From assembly GCA_947462335.1 (NCBI GenBank), contig OX381707.1:83786610-83850609 (forward strand): a stretch of DNA of 64,000 nt. Direction: 5' to 3'. Under the pieces are notes generated by a model, which saw only the letters and a program-made list of their open reading frames with translations, was not told where the DNA came from and searched no databases. A program made the translations under genes and the position numbers. Below, piece after piece: positions 55,126 through 64,000 of the stretch. Within the stretch, counting starts at the first letter, position 1; each line of letters opens with the position of its first letter. The stretch is from Harmothoe impar (lineage: Eukaryota; Annelida; Polychaeta; Phyllodocida; Polynoidae).

Positions 55126-55285
55126 TGAGTGGTGGATACTTTGCTGGAAGCATTTTAGATTTCTTCAACTGCTTTATAATTAAATCCAGCATGGTGAATA
55201 AACTCCATCTATGAAAGTAAATTCGCTTAAGTTTAATAGCGCGTTACTAGGATACCATAGATTTCATTCACATTTCTTTGAAGAT

Positions 55286-58200
55286 ATGGCGTCAGCGAGG
55301 CCGCATCTTCCCCCCTGGGACAGGTTGAATGTCGAACAGCAGGAGCTGTTTGATATGAGCGAGTAAGTTTTAAGTTCAAGTTTTAAACATTTTTTCACTC
55401 ATTCACATCATTGTTGGAACATTACAATCAAATTGCAATATCATACATTAATATCATCAATCATCATACCTTTACCTATTTCTAATGAATATATATGAAT
55501 AACAAAAATAATTATCCATATGAATTCAAAATCTCTTGACACATCATTTCTCCCTTTAACAATAATAGGATAAAAAAGCTGTAGCTTGGCATGCTTTACC
55601 AGTTAGTCGCCTCCATTTAGCACATACAATGTTTCTTCCAAGTTTATATATTTTTAAAATATATGTTCCTTCTGCATACCCTCTATATTGCAATAGACTT
55701 TTATAGAGATATTTCCTGTATTATTCAATCATGGTCCTACTTTTTCCATATTTTGAATTCTTTTTAAATATGTTCAAAATAGCAGTGCAATATCATGGTC
55801 CATAAAATGGTCCCATGAAACGCAGCTATAGCCTTGTACAGTGTATTTTCAATGGTTGGAATTATAGCGTGTAAATTATTATTAATAGCTGAAATCTAAG
55901 CTGAATCTAAAGGAATAATGTTTACTAAAGTAGATAGGACATGAAGTATGGCCATATTGAACATTCTGGTTCAATTTTAGCAAAATTAATTTTGTGAGCC
56001 CTAATCATTGGACTATGCCACTTTAATGTCATTAGACTATGTAATGTAGGTACAAGTCTGTCCTCAACCTGTCGAGGATCACACTGCGGGGAAACCTCCG
56101 ACTGGCCAATGTGTGGCCACATCTACGTCAGATGGAAGTCATGGACCAGAACGATGAGGACCGCATGAGGGTAAGTCAGGTTACAGATTCCTAAAGTCAA
56201 TCTCTTCTTTCTTACTCTGCTAGATTCCTTGGGTCCATGTTAGAGGTGATGGGTATGATTATAATCAACCTCAGGACCTTTCAAAGTTGATTAATATTAA
56301 TGTTATCACATATGCATAAATTTGTGTTGTGACACCTTAAGACAAAATGGTGATCCCCATACTGACTTCCTGTAAAATGAAAACAATATAAGCCCTCAAG
56401 CGGGTGGTCCCCAGGCTCACTCAAATCTGAGCTACTCATCCTAATTTTTTGGACTATGTTGCCTGAAACACACCTTAATTTTTCTTAATAACAGCACTAT
56501 CTGAAAGTTAGAATAATGCCTGGTAATTTACTTGATTACAGTTAAATGCTACAAACGCTGACTCCGTGGACCGCCTCATTGCCTTCCTCAACACGTGTGA
56601 GGTATGGGCCTACCACGCCCTGCTCAGGGCCATGGCCCTCACACACCAGGACCACCTGATCCCCCCGGGTGGGTTAGGACGTGCCGCCTACATGGACAGT
56701 GTTGCTGCGTCCGATCACGGTGTCATGGCGGACAGGCGAGCAGGGCCTAAAGGTATGACGCTTATGATTCATAGGAAATTATGCATAGTAATGTAGCGGG
56801 CACGTATCGCTCGGGGCAGCCTGAGAGTGCGTGGAGAGCGCATTACCCGCCTATGGTAGCTCAAGTACTGTAGCAGAGCGGTGGAGAAGCAGCTGGCCCT
56901 GCGGTGCAGCGGTAGCATTCTCAACTCTAGAGCGGAGGGACCGGGGTTCGACTCCCCATGGGGCTTGACGTTTTCCGCAGTCTGTTACAGTATTCCTGCA
57001 TTTCAATATGAATGACATGGATGTATACCCAGTAATTTCAAACATTATTTTAAGGTTCATGATGTTTGCTACAATGTTTTCTAAAGTTCGAATGTTCATT
57101 ATTGAATTGAATGTTTGATTCTGACATTTTTGAATGTTCTTGAACGTTTTCCATCAAACTTTTCCCAGTCATTAGTTATTTAAACATTGAATCACTCTGA
57201 GGTTTATTGATGTTCAGATAAAAACCCTATAGTAAAGGGGAAATTTATAGATTTCTTGCTACCACAAAATGGGTGTTTTTATATATTTTCCTGGCACCTC
57301 CAACCTTGTTTTATAGCAACATCATGTGAACTTTTAATTTGACATGCTCCAATCAGGTTTGGCTTAAATGAGTTAAGGCCGGACTTCACTACAGCGACAC
57401 TGGTCGCTGGGAAACGTGGCGTTCTTTTAATCCTTTGTTCTAGAAAACATTGCTTCATTTCGCTTCATTTCGCCTGTGTTTCGCCCTGAGTGTCCCCCTC
57501 TTCCTGGGGGCATTCAGGGCGACGTTCAGGGCGATACACAGCGAAACAGGGCGAAATATTTGAGAACAAAGGACCTAAAAGAACGCCCTGTTTCGAAGGT
57601 CGCTGTGCCGCCCTAGTTGAGTCCGAGCTTTAAATTCCAGCCACGGTGTATGGAGTTCAATTTGCCTAAATGTTTGCACAAGCACTTGTTCGGTTACAAA
57701 CATCCACACCTTGCTTTTTTCTGATATGAATTTTGGGAACAATGCACATTGTGCCCAACATGGTAAATTCATAATGGAACCTTGTCATTACTTCCAATAC
57801 GAACTTGAGCACTTGGAATGTAACATGTAAGACGTTTCATTGCGAAATTGAACATGCTGTGCTTGTGCATGTGCTAACTTTTAGGCAGATTGAACTCCAA
57901 CGGTGGCTCTTTTAACCATTTCTGTAAGTAACTAAGTTTATTTCATGGTGAATACAATCTATCAAGGTTAAACCTATGGGAGTGCTGTATGCGAGTAAAG
58001 CGTGCATTAACGCTCGTCCGTATTGCACGCTCTACCCGTATTGCATGCTCCCAAGTGATGTGTGGGGTGACCATGGGGTCGCTATGCTACCAAGGATCAT
58101 GTGACCTGTGCGAAATTCCAAAATGGCGGCCAATTGAAGTAAAGAAACATTGCGGAAGTAAACAAACATCATGGAAGTAAACAAACATAGACTGTCTATT

Positions 58201-61200
58201 TGTTTTGGATGGATAAACCCTGAAATAAATAGAGAGCGTCACTTTGAATTGCCCTCTTCACCAGTTACTGCACTTGCCGTGATAGGGCCGTATTGTACAC
58301 TGGCAATGCGGCTCATGCAGTAACCAGTGACTCGGCCAATTTAGCGTGCAGCTCTGTCTATAGCTAGGGCTCCACTAACCGATTTTTTGGGTAATCCTCA
58401 CAAGCCGATCATACCCTGGTACCCCTACCTATCCCATCTATAGGCCATATATCTTATTGGGGAGGTGATCCAATCAGAAAGGGTCAGGGCTTGCTTATAT
58501 TTACATCACACATCTTATATACCACATTATAATGTAAACACATAGGTCTAGAGATCGGACATATGCAAATCAAACCAGTTTGATAGGAAATTGGGGACCA
58601 AAATCGGCATCAGATGCAAAATCGGGACCTAAATCGGGACATGGAGCTTGTTTTTCAAGCCTTGGCATAAGCATGTTTATTAACATAAAACTACATACCT
58701 ACAGTATACATATGTATGATCTTTAGTTTGAGCCTGATTTGTGAGAATAGCCCCGATTTGAGGACAAAATCGGCTAGTGGAGCCCCAGCTAAAGTCTTGA
58801 CTGTTGTAGGTTCTGTGACTAAGCCCGACCTAGCAGCCCTAGCACAGAACATCCAGCAGGAGCTGAGGACGGGGGAGGTCAGACTACTGGCATCTACCGG
58901 CATACGGGGTAGGTGTTTAAAGAAATTCACTTTATTGAGCAAAAATGAGCTTAGGCCAAATAAAAAAAAAGAGTTTTGTTTCAGGTAACATGGGAAAACT
59001 CTAGGGTCTGTAGGTCAGAATTTTATTTTTTTTAAACTTTTATTTTTTTTAACTTCTCCTCTAAAATTGACCCCAAAAAGTGTAAAAAGGGGAGATTTTT
59101 TTCCCAAATTTTGTAAACCTAAAATCGACCCCAAAAAAGTCTAAAAATATAAAAATTTCTTCAAAATTGCATAAAAAAACGGAGGGTCGGCCCTGTTTAG
59201 ATAGGGTCGGTCGGGTGACCTGAAACAAACCTATTTTTTTTTGGCCTTAGTGTAAAGTTGTATAGGTCACTATATGCCAGTTAAAATTGTAAGTGTAATA
59301 TAAATGAAACAACCTCTTCTGTGATTCACTGGGATCCAACGTAACTTTACCTGTGTTCTTTTATATTGACTGAAGTATCAAAGTAAACACTTGTCAAATT
59401 CGGCACAAACTCACACTGTGAAGACCTTTATTGTAGGTATACAGTAGAATCTGCTGTGGATGTAGAGCTTATTAGTTCAGGTATATAATAGAAACCAACA
59501 CATTAATTTTGTTTCATAAGAGACTTGTATCATCTTGTTACGAGACTGAATCAATTGTATTATAACACTTGATATATAATGATATGTGATACTGGCTGTG
59601 TCTCACGAAATCGGGCCAAGTTGATAGTCTATGTTTTGTCATTTTTGTCCCACCCTAAAGAGTGTTATAGATTTTTCTTCATGGGAAATGGACCAGTAAG
59701 AGCAAGGGTACCTCTCTGCTGACCTACCTCCCCCTGGGCAGTAGATTCAAAGTGGAAAGGTGGGCTATGACTAAAATCTCATATCGTGGTCGCTACCCAA
59801 GCGAGGCTGTTGCCCTGTCTCCTTCCCAAGTTGATAGTTCATGACCAGGTGCAATCTATGACCGGGTGCAATATATGACCATCTTGGAAAATACGCTCTA
59901 TTTAGAGTAGATGAAGATATAAATGGTGGAAAATGTTAATGGGTGTTTTAAGACTTTATATCACTCATTTTATATCAATTTCTACCTACATCTGCCCTAA
60001 ATAAACCGTTTTCTTTCAAGCCGGTCATTGATTGCACCCGGTCATAGACTTTCAACTTGGTCCAATTTAGTGAGACACGGCCTACTATAAAACTTCTTCT
60101 TACGTGCATGTCTAGGTCTGACCAGCAACACTGTCTTCATCGCCCATCTGCGCAGCTTGAGGATCCTGATGGAATACAACATAGAGGAGATAGAAGTGAG
60201 TCCTTCCAGCTTCTCAAATTATCTCCATAATTCCTGAATACACCGGAACAGATTCAATCTGTTTAAATAAATAACAATATCTCATGTATAGGGCTCCTAG
60301 GGGATAGGCCATGGGCATATCCATATACGGTGGTTAGAAACATGTCAGACTTGAAACTTGACCATAAGCAGGTGTCCTGTGGATGTTTTTTGCCCTCTCC
60401 CCCATGAGAGGAACATTGTGTCTGTACATCTGTGTGTCAAGAAAAAATAGAAACCATGTGAAGTTTCTGCTACATGCATCACCTGTTTGCTATTTACCGC
60501 AGTGTTATGATCATACATTATCTCATAAATTGCATGCTCAACCAAATATGTTCTATCAATCTTTATGTATATGGGCACTAGTCCCTATGATGTGGTTTAT
60601 TGGATATGGAGCCGAGAAGATCACAGTTTTGATTGTTGTTGTATTTTGAAACATCATCTATGAAATGAATACACATTGCAAAATCAAGTTCAATCAGATA
60701 AAACCAGGTGGACGCTCATAGACTCAGTACTGACTGAACCCCCGAGTAGTAACCCCCTCTTCTAGGTGTATGGAGAACTTAAGGTTCTTCACTTTGCCGC
60801 CTGACTAAAAGTGGGACCGTCCGTAACACCTAGGTGCTCTATAGACCGCGGCTATTCAGATACCCAGCACGGCTTTTAGAATCAGATCAAAGTGAGAGTA
60901 TGGCCTATACACAAGTTTTAAGATGTATACTACAGTACTCAAGCAGCCAGAATCAGATGCCCCATGAAGCTTATAGGAATTTCCAAAGTTAAGGAGGCGG
61001 CTTATACACAAGGTTATATGGTACTATTTGACACTTATCTACATCATTTTTTTTCCTGGTTGTTGCCATCCAAGTGCTATAAAGACAATTCACATATAAT
61101 TAAGGATAAGGAAAATATGCTCCTCAATTGATTGAATAATAGTTTGATAGATAAAAAGTTCAATTACTGTTAATTCCCACATAAAAGCCTTTTATAAGTA

Positions 61201-61588
61201 TAATACAGTTCTAAAATTAATTAACAATTTCAAGACCCCCTATTGGGCTTATAGGATTTGTCGAAATTGGAGATGCGCTCAATCCGTACATTAGGTTCAT
61301 ATGTGAGAACTTATGGTATATTTATGTATTAAGGAAAAAAAGATAAGACAGCAGATTTTAAAGTTTTCTTTCCTTCAACAGGCGTGTGGCACTCCGAGTG
61401 ACAAGGTGTCCAAACTGCTGCGCTGCCTCATGCCGTGTCGGCCGTCAAAGTATGTGCTGTTAGCCTGGGTGCTGGTGGAGCTACAACAAGACCACCAGCT
61501 GACGTCAATCACCAAGGACGTCAGGACGTATCTACGTCAGCTCTCACCGCACGACGCTCGCCACCTGGAGGACGACATGGACGACTAG
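55286..61588 (+). CDS. Two-CARD death-fold adaptor-like protein (six exons)
   Basis: Exons: 55286-55362, 56050-56170, 56542-56752, 58810-58908, 60116-60195 and 61382-61588 (TAG). All introns are GT-AG and the phases (2,0,1,1,0) join without a stop, giving about 264 residues. The first half (NLRLANVWPHLRQMEVMDQ, then RMRLNATNADSVDRLIAFL, then ALLRAMALTHQDHL) has the helix pattern of a CARD, including the typical R-x-LL-x-L and AL..TGQ-HL-like blocks. The second half (NTVFIAHLRSLRILMEYNIE, DKVSKLLRCLMP, YVLLAWVLVELQQDHQLT) repeats this pattern. CARDs form homotypic contacts in apoptosis and innate signalling. No nuclease, protease or NACHT domain is attached, so an adaptor or regulator is likely. 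Whether it is transcribed cannot be told here. Confidence 0.72.
56171..56541. other. Intron 2 of the CARD gene
   Basis: GT at 56171, AG at 56540-56541. AT-rich, with no other features. Confidence 0.6.
56895..56966 (+). repeat. tRNA-like sequence, probably a SINE head or tRNA pseudogene
   Basis: 72 bases with a complete 7 bp acceptor pairing (ggccctg / tggggct, with G-U pairs), D arm gtgc-agcggta-gcat and T arm gggg-ttcgact-cccc (box B ggttcgactcc). The anticodon arm is degenerate (ctc/gag only, loop aactcta), so it is unlikely to be a functional tRNA. It lies in intron 3 of the CARD gene. Confidence 0.5.
57377..57629. mobile_element. Hairpin MITE with TTAA flanks
   Basis: The left arm ggccggacttcactacagcg...cgttcttttaatcctttgtt is the complement of the right arm. 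Inner arms tcgccctg / cagggcgaaa flank a c-rich loop. TTAA stands on both sides (57373-57376, 57630-57633). Confidence 0.75.
58956..59249. mobile_element. PIF/Harbinger-like MITE, second copy
   Basis: Left ggccaaataaaaaaaaagag...tttgtttcaggta and right end ttttttttggcc, flanked by TTA. Family of 23681-23886. Lies in intron 4 of the CARD gene. Confidence 0.7.
59594..60082. mobile_element. MITE with GGCTGTGTCTCAC ends, copy 4
   Basis: Flanked by TACT on both sides (59590-59593, 60083-60086). An extra block of about 200 bp is bracketed by ccaagttgatagt direct repeats (59617, 59826), which looks like a nested insertion or duplication. Confidence 0.8.
60290..60860. repeat. Dispersed repeat shared with 51700-51920
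   Basis: gggctcctaggggataggcc, catagactcagtactgac and cacctaggtgctctatagac-type blocks match the other copy in order; a spacer is longer here. Confidence 0.55.
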
Positions 61589-62507
61589 AGCAGCACAAGC
61601 TGGCCCCAACTCGATCTCTGTTCCCGAGCGACATTGTCGGCGCTAAACCGTTCCGGCACGCTTGGTGCTTTAATGTTGTAAATCTAGGTGAGCTACCGCA
61701 GAAGGATGCCCCCAACATACAGCGAAAATGATGTGGTTAAGTCTCTCAGATGCCCAGGGGGGCCACTCCCTCAGTATAAGTGACTATGTGTGAACACGAT
61801 TCCAAGGGAAAGGGTATGTTTTTGGATCCTGAACAAGGGCCCGTGAGGGTCCTTGGAACTGGGTGCTTTTCAGTCAATTTTGGAGGAAAAGGGGTACATT
61901 TTAAGGCTGAAACTGTTAGTTGGCAGATTAATCCAGCTTTTTTCGAAATTAAAGACTTAAAAAAAAATCATACTTCATAAGGGTATTTCTCCTCAGTGCC
62001 TCTCGATTAGAGTATGCAATTTTGTTCAGTTTCCCCTGAAAAGGGTGCTATTTTGCTGAATTAGCTCCCGTGATAAGGGTCCTAAATTTGAGGTAATGTT
62101 CACACATAGTTCCTATAGAAAAGACGGGGAGTGGCCCCCCCGGGCTCAGATTCCAGCGATGATGCTCAGAGCTCGCCCAAGGAGGAGCTGGGGCAATCTT
62201 GTCTACATGCTGTTAGCCTGGGTGCTGGTGGAGCTGCAGCAGGACCACCAGCTGACGTCAATCACCAAGGACGTCAGGACGTATCTACGTCACCTCTCAC
62301 AGCACGACGCTCGCCACCTGGAGGACGACATGGACGACTAGAGCAGCACAAGCTGGCCCCATCTCGATCTCTGTAACCGAGCGACATCACCGGCACTAGG
62401 CTTCTTGGTGCAAGCAGTTCAGGCACGCTGGGTGCTGTAATGCTATAAATTTTGGTGAGGTACCGCAGAAGGATCCCCCCAACATATGGGGGAAGGGATG
62501 TGATTAT
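61589..62507 (+). other. 3' flank of the CARD gene and its partial copy
   Basis: The UTR-like sequence after the stop (agcagcacaagctggcccca...cgcagaaggat) recurs after the duplicated exon at 62342-62480. Confidence 0.6.
62194..62480 (+). pseudogene. Partial duplicate of the last CARD exon plus 3' UTR
   Basis: From atgctgttagcctgggtgct to the TAG at 62339-62341 the sequence matches exon 6 of the CARD gene with few changes (AWVLVELQQDHQLTSITKD, R/H change at LRQLSP to LRHLSQ), followed by the matching 3' UTR. The N-terminal third of the exon and its acceptor are replaced by unrelated sequence. It could serve as an alternative 3' exon only if a new acceptor is used. Confidence 0.75.
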
Positions 62508-62986
62508 GGCTGTGTCTCACCAAGCTGGGCCAATGTTTTCTGCTATGACCGGGTACCGTCTATGACCGGGTGCCGTCTATGACCGGGTGTCGTCTATGAC
62601 CGGCCAAATAAAAGAGTAGGATTTTATCTTCATAGGGTTTTAAACACAAAAAACCAGACGCAGTCGAGTACTTTATAGCTGGATGTTTTATTGCTGATGT
62701 TGTACAAGTAAAACTGTGGAGCTGTTGGTATAGCGTTGAATAGATATTGACGTTTCGAGTTAATTCATAACTCTTCTTCAGGATTTTATCTTTTTTTTTT
62801 AATCCTGTGATATGTTAGGGGATCAAAAAAGTTTATGGAAATATTGTTCTGGAAAAACATAAGACAATTCACCTAAAGGGGCCCGTACATAGAGGTTTCC
62901 TTGCTACCCGGTCATTGACGGCACTCGATCATAGACGGCACCCGATCATAGATGAAAACATTGGCCCAAGTTGGTGAGACACAGCC
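62508..62986. mobile_element. MITE with GGCTGTGTCTCAC ends, copy 5, with nested insert
   Basis: Flanked by TTAT on both sides (62504-62507, 62987-62990). Inside, aggattttatctt occurs at 62618 and 62781, bracketing about 160 bp (ending gacgtttcgagttaattcat...cttcttc) that looks like a nested retroposon-type insertion with a 13 bp duplication. Confidence 0.82.
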
Positions 62987-62990
62987 TTAT

Positions 62991-64000
62991 AGTCTCTCAG
63001 ATGCCACTATATAGACACTACAAAGAGGTAGTGTCCACAACAGTCACCAATGCATCTCGCGTATAACCTGCACCCCGACTCTGAGAGAACTGTATAACCC
63101 GCACCAGAGGTCTGAAAATTGTGGTTTCAGTACTGTTCTATACTGGCAAAAACCCTTGTATTACCCGCACCTATACTTTTGGGATTTTGTAGTACACACA
63201 CTGATGGTTTGGCGGGCTATACACAGGAATTTACGGTAGTAATCTGGGCAACGCTCAAGGGCAGAACATTAAACAGTTACTAAGTTGAAGCCCAGAGGTT
63301 GATCTGGGGAGTTGTTGTAGTTGAACCATTTGTATTTGAAGTTATCTCAGTACATATGAAGTCTTTCAGTAATATGCCACATATAAACCCTAGCAGATGA
63401 GAGTTGTAATTAGGGAAGTTCATGATGTATCAAAATCAATAAAATGTCATATGTTGAAATTCATGTGTTCAGTTACTGCTATAAGATGTGATTACTGTGA
63501 ATGTAGTTATAGTCTATTCTCGGGTATACATTTTTGCGGAGGTGGCAAAAAATAAAAGTTCACGGGTACTTGAATTTGTGGATAGCGAGGGCAGAAAAGC
63601 TGGGTCCTCATGTATTTTTTCAGTGCAGCCTTCCATGCAGAGGGGAAGTGTGATTTCGCTAGACATACACATTAGGGATGGACGTAATGACATCCTTGAT
63701 AATGTGACTCTTCATATGCTTAATACTAGAAGGCTTATTTATTGCAATAGATTTAAAGCTTGACCGTCATGGTTGAAGTGAGGCCAAAAGCACTTTTGGA
63801 TATAGTTCAGTTTTTATTCACAAGAGGACTCTTAATGACTGGGAGCTCAGCTCTTACAGGCACAAGATAGGGTGAATATGTTGTAGCTGGACAATGCTCA
63901 TGGTCCCCTGTCCAAACACTGCTGCCCTCTGGTAGAACTGTTATTCTAGTCCATGTATAGAAAATGCTGAACTTATTCCCTAACGGCCCAGCTTTAACTA
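62991..64000. other. Gene-free window end
   Basis: Contains ctcgcgtataacctgcaccc / gtattacccgcacc repeats (63055-63240), related to the ctcgcgtataagcc family at 23485. A 91-codon frame (63488-63763) has no recognisable family. Confidence 0.4.

Overview
The window is animal nuclear DNA. Genes are sparse and split by GT-AG introns, AATAAA signals are present, microsatellites are common, and there are many short inverted-repeat transposons. A SMYD4-type gene, a CARD-CARD gene and two complete Polinton (Maverick) family insertions point to an invertebrate; a lancelet or another invertebrate deuterostome is plausible, but the sequence alone does not fix the species.

Layout. 1-1665 is the 3' part of a SMYD4-like TPR/MYND/SET methyltransferase gene, followed by a degenerate repeat that echoes the last codons of the gene. 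2.2-9.3 kb is gene-free and full of hairpin transposons and tandem repeats. 9270-18968 is a 9.7 kb Polinton-family element with about 410 bp terminal inverted repeats (TIRs) and a perfect 6 bp target duplication (CCTAGG). It encodes a virus-like morphogenesis set on the minus strand: packaging ATPase, small membrane-active-like protein, conserved Polinton protein, penton, core-like basic protein, double jelly-roll capsid protein and adenain-like protease. Its integrase gene is cut short and it has no protein-primed DNA polymerase. An alanine-rich gene reads outward at its right end. 20.2-24.9 kb and 44.8-49.8 kb hold two paralogous minus-strand genes for short secreted Gly-rich peptides. 25.4-29.3 kb contains a segmental duplication with nested hairpin elements.

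30923-42713 is a second element of 11.8 kb with the same outer ends as the first and its own perfect 6 bp duplication (CACCAT), but with no recognisable Polinton core gene. It also carries an outward-reading alanine-rich gene (12 LDTYD motifs) next to one TIR. The promoter core of this gene resembles that of the first element's alanine-rich gene. Inside are a roughly 396 bp tandem array, a cluster of strong hairpins ending at AATAAA, and a near-perfect 2.07 kb tandem duplication. The pair looks like a capsid-bearing, replication-deficient element and a gutted non-autonomous relative that share ends and a cargo gene. This is the most unusual system in the window.

55286-61588 is a six-exon gene whose splice phases all agree. 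It encodes about 264 residues with two CARD-like death-fold domains, and a partial copy of its last exon lies 0.75 kb downstream. The rest is non-coding sequence rich in miniature inverted-repeat transposons (MITEs); several have target duplications that can be read directly (TA, 3 bp TWA, 4 bp, 8 bp, 9 bp).
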